Position numbers and translations under genes: made by a program
Notes under the pieces: model-generated
Seen by the model: the letters and a program-made list of their open reading frames with translations, nothing else
Told to the model about the DNA's origin: nothing
The model's database searches: none
NCBI GenBank assembly: GCA_028015205.1
Contig: JAPWFG010000015.1
Coordinates: 6,572,001 to 6,636,000 of the forward strand
Reading direction: 5' to 3'
DNA from: Mytilisepta virgata
Lineage: Eukaryota > Mollusca > Bivalvia > Mytilida > Mytilidae
DNA: 64,000 nt
Shown: positions 40,001 to 45,224 of the stretch, piece by piece
How the letters are laid out: the number at the start of each line of letters is the position of its first letter
How positions within the stretch are numbered: position 1 is the first letter of the stretch

Positions 40001-42558
40001 AGGAGAAGACTCATACTTCGCTGGTGCAGCTCATTTTTATGGATGCGTGTTCATTGTGTATCCCCCTACATCAGATATTGCTATTTACTGGTAACCAATG
40101 CATTATCTCAACAATAGAAGTGTATCGTCAATTGCTGCTAGTGTACCGTTAATTGCAGCCTGTTGCCATTTACGATACACCTACATGTATATTATTGCAA
40201 TAGGTACCAGAAAAGAGCAATATATATCTGCTGTAAGGGGATGCACAGTGGAGTTAGTCTTGTTGTGTTTTTTCTTCAACAATTTTTTATTGTCATTATG
40301 TCTTTGTTTGTTTCCTAAGCTTTGTCCTTTCCCTTGGACTTTAGTCTTTTAATACTTAGGGGACAATCCGGGGGACAACCATTCCATTCTGAGTGTTTAT
40401 CATGTACACACCACGTGAAGACCAGACACACCGTACATGTAGGTGTTCAGCCTGTGATCATTTCTTTTAATTTAAATGACAAGTTATAACATACTGTACA
40501 TGTTCATTGTACACAACGGGACCTATTATTTATTTATTAGTCCAGATAATCATGGCGTCTCAAGGGTATAATTATTTTTGATTTTTTTTTATCCCTCATC
40601 CATGGAATATACGTCCAAGTAAAAATTTTCCAAGACGGATTAATCATTTGGACTAACCTATTATGTACCATCGGTATTGTGTACAAGCCATGTGATTTTT
40701 GGAAACGCGTTGAGTTGTAAATTACACATTAAAATGCTAAAAGATGTACAAATGATGTACATTGATGGAATCACGCGTTTCCTGTGACGGTGATAAAATT
40801 AAATGGGGGGTTTCATCTGTTTAAATCTATCTAATTTCTCTTAAATATGACTCCCATGGACGAAGCAATGATATTAAAATATATAAATATTGAAATTGCT
40901 AAAATTCTTTACAAAGCTTAATTTCTGTTGACTATTGTAAAAAAAATGTAAAATAATTTATTATTTTCAGTATTTTGACATTTAAGTCAAAATGTTCTGC
41001 AACTTGCAAAACATTCTTACATAGAATTGAAAACTGATTGCAATAACATAATATATTAGACCAGTAATTAATTATAATACGATTACATGTAACTGTGAAA
41101 TGTTCAATTACATTAAGAATGTAATTAATTTGATAATTTATTCATGTAATTACCATTACACCAGCTCTGTTCGCCATGATCTAATTTGTAAAGTTATCCT
41201 CCTTATTTTCAATATATTTTGATTTTTGAATGAAGCAAAATTCGTAACACATGTAAGAGGTATTTTTCTACAAAATAAGTTCCATAGTGGTGTTTGGAGT
41301 AATGAAAATAATTCAAGATTGTTTTGAAATTTTATGTCAAACAAGCTTCATGCAACTTTTTAGTTAAAATCGCACTGCTTTGTGATGCATAGATGTACCG
41401 TCTATACGGTTATTTATACATGTTATAGTCTGACAATAACTTCGGATATTTTTTCGAACTGAATATATGGAGCTTTACTTAGACGTTGCCGTCGTAATCA
41501 TAAACAGGCGCGGATTCAGACGGGGGCCCATCTGCACCCCCCTTCCCCCGCCCCTACTTAAAAGAAAAGAAAAAAGGCCACGTTTCTGAGAATTCTTATG
41601 AAATTTTAGCATAAATTCGTTCAAAACATTTTTCGCCTCGCTCCGCTCGGCGCTATGTCAATCATTACCAACACTTCACATGCTTCAGCGCCAACCCCCT
41701 GACGTCAAATCCTGGATCCGCGCCTGATTAAAGTACATTAGAACTGCTTACAGTGGTCAACGCAATAGGTTATAAACTCGAGGACGGATTTCTATATGCA
41801 GTTCTACAATAAAACATGTTGGATACTTACAGTTTGGACTACAACACTGAGATCGTCATTTCCTATGTTAATAAATCCACCAGACACGGCTTGAAATGAT
41901 ATATTGTGATTGACACCAGATTTGAACACTAAATGTCCATTTTGTGTCATAATCCGAGGCCTGCAAGAAAATTTTTCAAGTGCCATAATTTTGGGGTTAA
42001 TTTCAATCGACTTACAGAATTATATGAATCTTCCTTTATAATTAAATACAAAATACGATGAAAATATGTAGTTTTGAACTATTGAATATGAGGACCGATG
42101 TAGACATATCCCGTACTAACCCATGTAATCGTATCTTACTGAAACTGAAACTTTAGAGAAAAACTCTCTACCCACAAGTAAAAAACAAACAAACAAACAA
42201 ACAAACAAACAAAAAGCACTGCCCTATTACAATATTTTCTCTTTTCAAATAAATTTAGTAAACAGCGATGATAAGAAAAAATTTGAACAAAAAACTCAAA
42301 CTTTACTTTCAATACAGGTCTGAGCAAACGTGTTTCTTTTAAATTTTTGTAAAGTTACATGGGGGCCTTAAATTAGTCCAATGAGGTATAAAAATGCAAA
42401 CTTTAAAATTAAAAAACACTTTCAACAAATATAAAATCAATATTTTATACTTACAGTTCCGGAGATATATTTCTTTTATGTCGAGTATTTTGCTCTGTTA
42501 GTAGCAGAAACTGGAGAAAAATTCCCCAAAATAAAAGGGGTGTGATACCAGGCACCAT
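2146..42558 (-). CDS. CUBN-like: Cubilin-like endocytic receptor, 5' part of gene (19 exons, 3' end not visible)
   Basis: Exons in transcript order: 42558-42455, 41960-41831, 30623-30570, 28717-28592, 28243-28130, 25674-25630, 24027-23989, 23033-22932, 20381-20278, 19277-19148, 17716-17416, 16904-16809, 15232-15099, 13110-12924, 9694-9579, 9372-9132, 7695-7511, 7167-7002, 2336-2146. All have AG/GT borders and compatible phases and sum to 2565 nt, exactly 855 codons. Order: signal peptide (1-22), RHKR site, conserved N-terminal segment (35-78), coiled coil (79-204), eight EGF modules (205-555), CUB1 (556-675), CUB2 (675-792), half of CUB3. This is the domain order of cubilin, which in vertebrates trimerises through its N-terminus, pairs with amnionless and takes up B12-intrinsic factor, albumin and apolipoproteins. 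Vertebrate cubilin has 27 CUB domains; here only the first 2.5 are seen. Ligands in this animal are unknown. Confidence 0.88.
2337..3174. other. Intron 18, plain part
   Basis: AT-rich DNA with no recognised gene or repeat structure. Confidence 0.5.
3175..5298 (+). mobile_element. HCE copy 1 (hairpin-capped element)
   Basis: Begins AGAGGCTCTCAAGAGCC, whose arms pair (AGGCTCT/AGAGCCT type), and ends with TGGCCC-TTT-GGGCCA followed by GGTGAGCT. The subterminal GCTCACCTGG at the start is the inverse of CCAGGTGAGC at the end. The body has about six modules repeating every 165-167 bp (anchor TTAAACTAAG at 3601, 3768, 3933, 4100, 4266, 4432), then a second module type and a GACGACGACGGACGC tail. 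No protein is encoded; the short frames inside are accidental. Flanks TTAAACT and AAAAATT are poor matches, so it is an older insertion in intron 18. Confidence 0.8.
5299..7001. other. Intron 18, right part
   Basis: AT-rich. Around 5497-5612 are several inverted GTCGATATA/TATATCGAC pieces. A 68-residue acidic frame lies at 5794-6000 (see separate entry). Nothing else recognised. Confidence 0.45.
5794..6000 (+). CDS. Short acidic open frame, unrecognised
   Basis: Sixty-eight residues, rich in D/E near the C-terminus ([17 protein letters not shown]). AATAAA follows near 6088-6093 and then an A run at 6102-6109, which could mark a processed insertion. Acidic stretches of this kind occur near the N-terminus of some transposase-derived proteins, but nothing else supports that. 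It may be chance. Confidence 0.2.
   Translation: MKQWKYTKKLADSDTLLEKLNPENLDFVRDMFLKNDSEEYLGFDEDDSENDEQIATFEDTWICRNLRR
7002..7167 (-). CDS. CUBN-like: Cubilin-like exon 18: CUB2, second part
   Basis: Phase 0/1. [20 protein letters not shown], then [20 protein letters not shown]. It has YC and the TSDHS segment of a CUB domain. The usual C-G after the tyrosine is CNG here. Confidence 0.88.
7511..7695 (-). CDS. CUBN-like: Cubilin-like exon 17: CUB2, first part
   Basis: Phase 1/0. [32 protein letters not shown], then [15 protein letters not shown]. Typical CUB with SPGYPGNYP and the LESHxNC calcium-site segment. Confidence 0.92.
7696..9131. other. Intron 16
   Basis: Contains a probable dispersed repeat around 7885-8010 (GTTTAACATCCAGTGGCAA, then ACCACCGAGGCCG). 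The rest is AT-rich with no recognised feature. Confidence 0.4.
9132..9372 (-). CDS. CUBN-like: Cubilin-like exon 16: CUB1, second half
   Basis: [20 protein letters not shown] then [16 protein letters not shown] and [15 protein letters not shown]. It carries the typical CUB calcium-site acidic residues (E of LESH, D of YDYL, D of HSDES) and the second cysteine pair. Ends in phase 1. Confidence 0.9.
9579..9694 (-). CDS. CUBN-like: Cubilin-like exon 15: CUB1, first half
   Basis: Phase 1/0. Starts [11 protein letters not shown] and ends with [12 protein letters not shown], the first two conserved CUB cysteines. The intron inside the CUB domain is phase 0 and those between CUBs are phase 1, a regular pattern here. 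The donor GTTTGT is weak. Confidence 0.85.
9913..12286. mobile_element. Non-autonomous TIR element split by HCE copy 2
   Basis: The left end CTGTGGATTCATTTATTTTC and the right end, on the opposite strand CTGTGGATTCATTAATATTC, form imperfect terminal inverted repeats of about 40 bp that continue through ACCAATTTTCGTGG. TA flanks both ends. Without the inserted HCE (9965-11664) the element would be about 670 bp. No transposase frame is visible, so it is MITE-like. It sits in intron 14. Confidence 0.7.
9965..11664 (+). mobile_element. HCE copy 2, nested in a TIR element
   Basis: Starts AGAGGCTCTCAAGAGCC and ends with GACCC-TTC-GGGTC then TGGTGAGCT. The 3' stem differs from copy 1 at paired positions. 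The body is of the second module type (GGGCAATAACTCC, CCTATGTTCTATTTTTAGCC, CATGGCGGCCATG). The tail is GACGACGGACGGACGACGG. Flanks GGAAACA and AAAAAGG. Confidence 0.8.
12334..12680. mobile_element. MITE with 13-bp perfect TIRs, hAT-like ends
   Basis: CAGAGGTGTTTAC at 12334 is the exact inverse of GTAAACACCTCTG ending at 12680. Both sides are flanked by GTAATG (12328-12333 and 12681-12686). CAGAGGTG is typical of hAT superfamily ends, although those usually duplicate 8 bp, so the superfamily is tentative. It is 347 bp and non-coding. Confidence 0.7.
12924..13110 (-). CDS. CUBN-like: Cubilin-like exon 14: end of EGF7, EGF8
   Basis: Phase 0/1. [15 protein letters not shown] ends EGF7; [16 protein letters not shown] and [12 protein letters not shown] form EGF8. 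The acceptor TTTAAAG follows a long A run on the plus strand. The last EGF sits directly before CUB1, as in vertebrate cubilin. Confidence 0.9.
13592..15022 (+). mobile_element. HCE copy 3
   Basis: Starts AGAGGATCTCAAGAGCC (one stem mismatch) and ends TCCT-TTT-AGGA-CAGGTGAGCT. It has the 166-bp type modules (13688-14280) followed by the second type and GACGGATGCCAAGTGATGGC. It lies in intron 13. Flanks are CAAAATT and AATAATC. Confidence 0.78.
15099..15232 (-). CDS. CUBN-like: Cubilin-like exon 13: end of EGF6, start of EGF7
   Basis: Phase 1 entry. [18 protein letters not shown] matches cubilin LCTCLPGYTGNGYGPNGC, including the extra GxxxxGC loop. Then [13 protein letters not shown] opens EGF7. 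Donor GTAAGT, phase 0. Confidence 0.9.
15251..15786. mobile_element. Non-autonomous TIR element
   Basis: ATTAGATTCTCAGGCC on the left matches the inverse of GGCCTGAGAAGCTAAT on the right (15 of 16). The arms extend outward through an A-rich stretch to AGGCC/GGCCT, flanked by TA. The interior is GC-richer than the intron around it and has no long frame. Confidence 0.55.
15787..16419. other. Intron 12, plain part
   Basis: AT-rich with no recognised feature. Confidence 0.45.
16432..16677 (-). mobile_element. tRNA-derived SINE, copy 1
   Basis: Same sequence family as 20671-20942. The plus-strand right end CTCGGCCACCGAG is the inverse of a tRNA 5' end with an A box. The left end is the T/A-rich tail. 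Exact 12-bp target duplications GCAAGTATTATG flank it (16420-16431 and 16678-16689), so the insertion is clean and fairly recent. The B box is degraded compared with the second copy. Confidence 0.85.
16809..16904 (-). CDS. CUBN-like: Cubilin-like exon 12: EGF5/EGF6
   Basis: Phase 1/1. Begins GYQGDGVTC, as in vertebrate GYQGDGRVC, then [14 protein letters not shown], the start of EGF6. The 5' part of this exon with its acceptor is duplicated just upstream (16970-17065). Confidence 0.88.
16970..17065 (-). pseudogene. Partial tandem duplicate of exon 12 start and its acceptor
   Basis: Resembles 16865-16960, about 105-113 bp away. GTACATGTGACCCC and TCTCCTTGGTAACT correspond to GTACATGTGACACC and TCTCCTTGGTAACC in exon 12. 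The acceptor TTTTAG is kept but one base is lost at the exon start, so use of this copy would shift the frame. Confidence 0.7.
17416..17716 (-). CDS. CUBN-like: Cubilin-like exon 11: end of EGF3, EGF4, EGF5
   Basis: The largest exon, 100 codons plus one base. [14 protein letters not shown] ends EGF3; [12 protein letters not shown] is EGF4; [14 protein letters not shown] is EGF5; it ends CGPCPAG. Vertebrate cubilin has PKYSCVCDAGW, DINECEINNGGCSV and the unusual GxCPxG loops in the same order. Confidence 0.92.
18125..18735 (+). mobile_element. HCE copy 4 (short)
   Basis: A 611-bp copy. The 5' hairpin is longer here: AGGCTCAG-TGGG-CTGAGCCT. The 3' hairpin is TGTCCT-TTT-AGGACA, then GGTGAGTT. 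The interior has modules with GGACCTTCCATAGATGCTCC and ATGGCGGCCATTTTG. Target flanks TGAAACA and TAAAACA match at 6 of 7. It lies in intron 10. Confidence 0.82.
19148..19277 (-). CDS. CUBN-like: Cubilin-like exon 10: end of EGF2, start of EGF3
   Basis: Phase 2 entry forms the codon for R, then [12 protein letters not shown] closes EGF2. EGF3 begins with HDDC and continues CGHGTCVNV, matching YDDC and CVHGIC in vertebrate cubilin. Donor GTATAT, phase 0. Confidence 0.85.
19278..20277. other. Intron 9
   Basis: AT-rich with no recognised repeat or gene. Confidence 0.5.
20278..20381 (-). CDS. CUBN-like: Cubilin-like exon 9: end of EGF1, start of EGF2
   Basis: Begins GVTC, completing EGF1, then [10 protein letters not shown] and [14 protein letters not shown], a calcium-binding EGF2. 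It ends in phase 2 at AG|GTAAGT. Vertebrate cubilin has DVNECEIYSG at the same place. Confidence 0.88.
20671..20942 (-). mobile_element. tRNA-derived SINE, copy 2
   Basis: On the minus strand it begins GGCCTCGGTGGCCGAG, with A box TGGCCGAGTGG (20933-20923) and B box GAGTTCGAATCTC (20866-20854), the internal RNA polymerase III promoter of a Ser/Leu-type tRNA. It ends in an AAAC-repeat A-rich tail at 20671-20692. It resembles copy 1 throughout. Confidence 0.85.
20937..21198. repeat. Tandem array, 54-bp unit, about 5 copies
   Basis: The anchor AGGTTTTTTTCAACATACTA recurs at 20947, 21001, 21055, 21109 and 21163, an exact 54-bp period. Units are nearly identical. Each unit ends with GAGGCC, the same as the SINE 5' end it abuts, so the array probably grew from the SINE/flank junction. 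Confidence 0.92.
21199..22931. other. Intron 8, plain part
   Basis: AT-rich with no recognised feature. Confidence 0.5.
22932..23033 (-). CDS. CUBN-like: Cubilin-like exon 8: EGF1
   Basis: Thirty-four codons, phase 0/0: [15 protein letters not shown] then CWCPEAWQ. Five of the six EGF cysteines are here; the sixth (VTC) is at the start of exon 9. The same module follows the coil in vertebrate cubilin ([12 protein letters not shown]). Confidence 0.88.
23034..23988. other. Intron 7
   Basis: AT-rich with no recognised feature. Confidence 0.5.
23989..24027 (-). CDS. CUBN-like: Cubilin-like exon 7: end of coiled coil
   Basis: Thirteen codons, phase 0/0, [13 protein letters not shown]. It ends with the NLQQ-type sequence found just before EGF1 in vertebrate cubilin (GLQQ). 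Acceptor ACATAG, donor GTAAAT. Confidence 0.68.
24028..25629. other. Intron 6
   Basis: AT-rich. Short open frames here have no recognisable motif. Nothing else is seen. Confidence 0.5.
25630..25674 (-). CDS. CUBN-like: Cubilin-like exon 6: short coiled-coil exon
   Basis: Fifteen codons, phase 0/0, [15 protein letters not shown], with acceptor ACATAG and donor GTAAGT. Supported by phase, splice signals and coil-like composition, but too short for homology alone. Confidence 0.65.
25826..25880 (+). repeat. Possible remnant of an HCE 5' end
   Basis: AGAAGCAGTAGATTGCC and TACTGCTCACATGG resemble an HCE 5' end (hairpin GCAGTA/TACTGC then GCTCACATGG). No matching 3' end is seen nearby. Confidence 0.3.
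26190..26470. repeat. Short degenerate repeats around AATATGGATTTT
   Basis: Several units of about 25-30 bp with GCAAATATG or AAATATGGATTTT and GAGGG/AAGG (clearest at 26380-26462). Confidence 0.5.
26660..27060 (+). repeat. Dispersed-element-like block with 5' hairpin and GACA tail
   Basis: Starts ACTAGGCATCAAG with the hairpin GAGATGG-AAT-CCATCTC. It contains two TTGATCTTGACCTTTGAC modules about 150 bp apart and ends with CAGACAGACAGACTGATCAC. The design echoes HCE and family B elements, but only one copy is in the window. Confidence 0.5.
27449..27960. repeat. Foldback structure, about 65-bp inverted arms
   Basis: The left arm 27449-27517 includes CGGCAGATTAAACCAGAATT; the right arm 27893-27960 includes the inverse (AATTCTGGTTTAATCTGCC). 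The loop (27640-27830) has repeated small palindromes built on ATGAAATATTGTC/GACAATATTTCAT. Confidence 0.7.
28130..28243 (-). CDS. CUBN-like: Cubilin-like exon 5: coiled coil
   Basis: Thirty-eight codons, phase 0/0, with heptads such as [12 protein letters not shown] and [11 protein letters not shown]. Acceptor TTACAG; donor GTAAAG after AGG. It resembles exon 4, so the longer coil may have arisen by exon duplication (inference). Confidence 0.78.
28500..28620 (-). repeat. Three tandem copies of an exon end plus splice donor
   Basis: A 40-41 bp unit (plus strand CACATTCTCTATAGAA ... CAGGACTTAC) is repeated three times. The first (28592 side) is the real exon 4 end and donor. The second also keeps the GTAAGT donor; the third has GTCAGT. 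The period is not a multiple of three, and the extension hits a stop. Confidence 0.85.
28592..28717 (-). CDS. CUBN-like: Cubilin-like exon 4: coiled coil
   Basis: Forty-two codons, phase 0/0, with leucine heptads ([23 protein letters not shown]). The donor at 28591 sits in a tandem repeat that copies the exon end and donor twice more downstream (see 28500-28620). Confidence 0.8.
28718..30569. other. Intron 3
   Basis: Holds a repeat at 29147-29530 (separate entry). The remainder, including poly-T at 30108-30130, has nothing recognised. Confidence 0.45.
29147..29530. repeat. Repeat with GTCC tract and two modules
   Basis: Starts with GTCCGTCCGTCCGTCC. Two modules of about 175 bp follow, each with TTATTGCCCTTT or TAATTGCCCTTT, ATTTTGCT and AAATTGCCTTGTAAG. 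Probably an inverted, GGAC-tailed relative of the other module elements. Confidence 0.45.
30570..30623 (-). CDS. CUBN-like: Cubilin-like exon 3: start of coiled coil
   Basis: An 18-codon exon, phase 0 on both sides, encoding [18 protein letters not shown]. It aligns with the QKNKEDIIELK stretch of vertebrate cubilin. Acceptor TTTCAG, donor GTAAGT. It lies after the 11.2-kb intron 2. Confidence 0.8.
30781..32438 (+). mobile_element. HCE copy 5
   Basis: Starts AGAGGCTCCCAAGAGCC and ends TCCT-TTT-AGGA-CAGGTGAGCT. The first half has modules with TATGGTTGCTAGGGAC and AATGACCTTGACC. The second half has the GGGCAAAAAC / CTATGTTCTATTTTTAGCC type. Flanks CCAAACA and AAAAACG. It lies in intron 2. Confidence 0.8.
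32517..32947 (-). pseudogene. Reverse transcriptase fragment, C-terminal part (split by HCE copy 6)
   Basis: Encodes [42 protein letters not shown] and [10 protein letters not shown]. This continues directly from the YIDDVL catalytic motif at 34060-34080 once the HCE is removed. The family is the RT common in mollusc and cnidarian genomes with a WLPKLHK block, perhaps Penelope-related; the lineage is not settled. It contains small deletions. Confidence 0.8.
32948..34052 (+). mobile_element. HCE copy 6, inserted in a reverse transcriptase frame
   Basis: A 1105-bp copy with perfect 7-bp target duplications AACAACA (32941-32947 and 34053-34059). The 5' hairpin is AGGCTCC-CA-GGAGCCT; the 3' hairpin is TGGACC-TTT-GGTCCA. 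Removing it with one duplication restores an uninterrupted reading of the RT codons around YIDDVL, so the element's ends (AG...CT) are fixed by the host sequence. The GAC tail is expanded (33963-34010). Confidence 0.93.
34053..34600 (-). pseudogene. Reverse transcriptase fragment, upstream part
   Basis: Encodes [31 protein letters not shown] and NYIDDVL, the RT B and C blocks with the YxDD active site. Upstream traces ([20 protein letters not shown], with a stop) continue to about 34600. Stops and frameshifts show it is dead. Confidence 0.8.
34600..36238. other. Intron 2 stretch
   Basis: AT-rich. Has a 20-base A run at about 35616-35636 and a few TTAACGRTCGTTTATTA repeats at 34895-34975. No gene recognised. 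Confidence 0.45.
36239..36471. repeat. Dispersed repeat A, copy 2
   Basis: The same family as 735-925, with a short insertion (CAGGAACTGTATGTGATAG region) relative to it. Not coding. Followed by a C run at 36581-36591. Confidence 0.75.
36990..37045. repeat. (TA)n microsatellite
   Basis: About 26 uninterrupted TA units. Confidence 0.95.
37080..37600 (-). pseudogene. Second reverse transcriptase pseudogene, C-terminal part
   Basis: Encodes [24 protein letters not shown] out of frame over an [19 protein letters not shown] block, then [16 protein letters not shown] with the YxDD motif. Frames change between blocks, so it is decayed. Same RT family as 32517-34600 but a different lineage member. 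Confidence 0.78.
37668..38625 (+). mobile_element. Family B element, copy 1 (within RT pseudogene)
   Basis: Matches 54755-55799 nearly end to end. The 5' end can pair (GTATGAA...TTCATAC, enclosing CTGCTGCCAGGCCTGCTG). The 3' end is the hairpin GTCGAGC...TGCGACTTAAGTCGCA...GCTCGAC followed by A5-6. The interior has about 150-bp modules (CCATGAAAATGAGGTCAAGG, CATACACCAAATATA). It separates two parts of the RT pseudogene. Confidence 0.82.
38627..39400 (-). pseudogene. Second reverse transcriptase pseudogene, N-terminal part
   Basis: Encodes [54 protein letters not shown] and [20 protein letters not shown], the conserved upstream blocks of this RT family. Stops and frame changes are frequent. 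Confidence 0.78.
39401..41504. other. Intron 2 right part
   Basis: Apart from the small foldback at 40537-40656, I see no gene or recognisable repeat. Confidence 0.4.
40537..40656. mobile_element. Small MITE/foldback
   Basis: TTAGTCCAGATAATCATGGC at the left and, inverted from the right, TTAGTCCAAATGATTAATCC form imperfect TIRs of about 24 bp; TA flanks both sides. Confidence 0.5.
41505..41726. mobile_element. MITE with CAGGCGCGGAT ends
   Basis: CAGGCGCGGATTCAG on the left and CAGGCGCGGATCCAG (inverse of the right end) are terminal inverted repeats; a GGGGG run follows in both. It is 222 bp and non-coding. Target duplication is unclear. Confidence 0.65.
41831..41960 (-). CDS. CUBN-like: Cubilin-like exon 2: conserved N-terminal trimerisation segment
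   Basis: Encodes residues 35-78. It contains [12 protein letters not shown] and NDDLS, closely like cubilin PRMATERGNLVF and NDEDLS. This short region is diagnostic for cubilin rather than other EGF/CUB proteins. Acceptor CTTGCAG, donor GTAAGT, ends in phase 0. Confidence 0.9.
42181..42214. repeat. (AAAC)n microsatellite
   Basis: Seven to eight AAAC units in intron 1 of the cubilin-like gene. Confidence 0.9.
42455..42558 (-). CDS. CUBN-like: Cubilin-like exon 1: start codon, signal peptide, furin-type site
   Basis: ATG at 42558 opens a hydrophobic leader ([20 protein letters not shown]) followed by RHKR, a dibasic furin-type site. Vertebrate cubilin has a comparable RQKR just before the mature N-terminus. 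The exon ends in phase 2 at a GTAAGT donor. The start is chosen because the leader begins right at this Met. Confidence 0.85.
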
Positions 42559-42979
42559 CTTTACTATATACGTTCATACATAACTCGGGTTGTGACTGTG
42601 AAATTGAACTTAGTTTTGTAAGGTATGTTTATATGCTAATGACGTTGGATCTTAATGCATTATCTTGAAATATGTTAATTTATCTAGTATTCACTTATCA
42701 CTTTTAATTATGGAAAAATTATAGATAAAATTTACGTAAAGGTATCACTCCGGGTTTGTCAGTAACAAGCGGAGTTTATCACGTCAATTCCACATTTCTG
42801 TGAATAAATGGAAAACTTCGGTAGAATTAACAACGCAACACAATTGTTCTTAATTTTTTTTAAAAAGATAACTAATTTGCAGACGGGTTATCTCTACATA
42901 TGGTAAATGTCAGTCGATACATTATACCTAGTAGGTTATCGCCGGCAAAATTTCTGTCAAAATTTCAATGATAGTTTTT
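42559..42979 (-). promoter_or_regulatory. Putative cubilin-like promoter and 5' leader
   Basis: Upstream of the ATG on the minus strand there is TATAAA at 42633-42628, about 70 nt before the start codon, in an AT-rich context. No CpG island. This is a weak motif-only call. Confidence 0.3.
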
Positions 42980-43033
42980 AGCTCACCTGGCCTAAAAAGC
43001 CAAGTGGGCTATTCTCATCACTTTCCGTCCGTC

Positions 43034-43064
<31 letters not shown>

Positions 43065-44766
43065 AACTCTTCTGAAACCGCTGAGTCAATTTAAATCAAA
43101 CTTTAGTTGAATTGTCCTTGGATGTTCCCCTTTAAATCTTGTGTTCGTTTTTCCTGGCGCCATCCAATATGACCGCCATGGTCGGACATAATTTAACCTT
43201 GGACCCTATGGGAATTTTAACATTTTCGTTATCTTCTCTGAGACTATTAGGTCAATTTGAACCAAACTTTGGTGGAATGGTCTTTGAGTGGCCCCTTTTT
43301 AAATATGTGTTCGGTTTCCCCGAACGCCATCCAACATGGTCGCCATGGCTGGACTTAGTTTAACATAGAGCCTAGGGGAATTTTACATTTTCGTCAACTC
43401 CTCTGAAATTAAACCAAACTTTAGTGGAATGTCTTTCAATGATACCCTTTAAAAATTGTTTTCGGTTTTCCTATGCGCCATCCAATATGGCTGCCATGGT
43501 CGGACATAGTTTAACATTGGACCCTATAGGAATTTTAACATTTTCGTCATCTTTTCTGAGACCACAAGGCCAATTTGAACCAAACTTTTGTGGAATGTTC
43601 CTTGGATGGCCCCTTTAAAAACATGTTTTCGGTTTCCCCGAAAGCCATCTAACATGGCTGCCATGGCCGGACTTAGTTTAACATTGAACCTATGGAAATT
43701 TTACTTTTTCGTAAACTCCTCTGAAACCACTGAACCAATTTAAACCAAACTTTATTGGAATGGTCCTTGGACGGTCCCCTTAGAAATGTATGTTCGGTTT
43801 TCCCGGGCGCTACATGTATCCAATATGGACGCCATGGCCAGACTTAGTTTAACATTGGACGAACCTTGTAAGAATTTTAACATTTTCGTTAACTTCTCTG
43901 AGACCACTGAATCATCGGTGGAATGGTCCTTGGATAGCGTCTTTTAAAATTTATGTTCTGTTTCCCCAAATGCCATCTAACATGGCTGCCATGGCCGGAC
44001 TTAGTTTAACATAGGACCCTATAACAAATTCATTTAAAAATCTTCTTGTCTGAAACCACTGACCCAGTTTGAACAAGACTTGGCAGCAATGGTCTTTAGA
44101 TAGTCCTCTTTGAGAATTGTGTCTAATGACCCACAGTGTCAACCAAGATGGCTGCCACATCCGAATTTAGTTTAACATAGACCATATGGAAAAATTCATT
44201 TAAAAATATTCTTGTCTAAAACAACTTGACCAATTGGAACCAGAAATAGCAGCAATGGTCCTTAGATGGTCCGCTTTCAGAATTATGTCCGATGACCCAG
44301 ACTGTCAACCAAGATGGCTGCCACAACCTAACTTAGTTTAACATAGGACACTATGAGAAAATTCATTTAGACATCTTGTCTGTCACAACCAAGACTTGGC
44401 AGCAATGGTCTTGAAATGGTCCTCTTTCAGAATTGTGTCCGGTGGCCCTGGCTGTGAACCAAGATGGCACCCACAGCTGAACTTAGTTTAATATGGGACC
44501 CTATGGGAAAATATAAAAAAATTCTTGTCTGAAACCACCGAGCCAGTTGAAACAAGATTTGGCAGTATTGGTCCTTAGATGGTTCTCTTTTAGAAATGTG
44601 TCCATTGACCTGGACTGTCAAACAAGATGGCTGCCACAGCCGAACTTAGTTTAACATAGAAGCCTATGGAAAAACCAGCCAAATTGACTGCTACACTTAA
44701 ATGTGTAGTCCGGCTCAAGGTGACATGTTAAATCCAGGTGAGCAATACAGGCTCTTGAGAGCCTCT
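42980..44766 (-). mobile_element. HCE copy 7, inverted
   Basis: On the minus strand it starts AGAGGCTCTCAAGAGCC and ends TGGC-TTTTTA-GGCCA-GGTGAGCT. Perfect 7-bp target duplications AGTTTTT lie at 42973-42979 and 44767-44773. The interior has about ten modules with CAAGATGGCTGCCA or CATGGCTGCCAT motifs. The GAC tail is CGACGACGACGACGG. It lies just upstream of the cubilin-like start. Confidence 0.92.
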
Positions 44767-45020
44767 AGTTTTTATCATTAATCTTTATTTTCATTGCCAT
44801 TATTACTATCGATAACGTAAATAAACTATATTGCCACCAACAATTATTTTTACACTAGAGCCTCCTGAAACTAGACCCATATATTTTTATATAAAGTCAG
44901 GTCAAGTGTCAAATATACTTGAAAAAGGAGAATTAAAGAAAATATGGGAAAAAAATCCTTACAATAATAATTATAAGTGTATGTGGAAAGAAACTCAACG
45001 AAACAACAAATTATTGATAA

Positions 45021-45176
45021 ATTTATACTTTGTATATAGATGGCTTATGTTACGAAGTTTTCGTCTGTCATATGTACATTGTCCTTGACCTCATTTTCAT
45101 GGTTCAGTGACTACTTGAAAAAAAAGTTAAGATTTTTTGTAATGTTAATTTCTCTCTTATTAGAGTAATAGGATAA
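45021..45176 (-). repeat. Family B fragment, inverted
   Basis: Inverse of a piece of family B: ATGGTTCAGTGACTACTTGA and TAATTTCTCTC match 38340-38490 and 55575-55710. Truncated at both ends. Confidence 0.75.
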
Positions 45177-45224
45177 CGCAACAGTAGCGAATATTTTACA
45201 CTATAGTTACATGAGTTAAAACTG

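Noticed and set aside
44831..45088. Eighty-five-residue open frame on the plus strand
   Set aside because: Its second half is a fragment of repeat family B in inverse orientation; the first half shows no motif.
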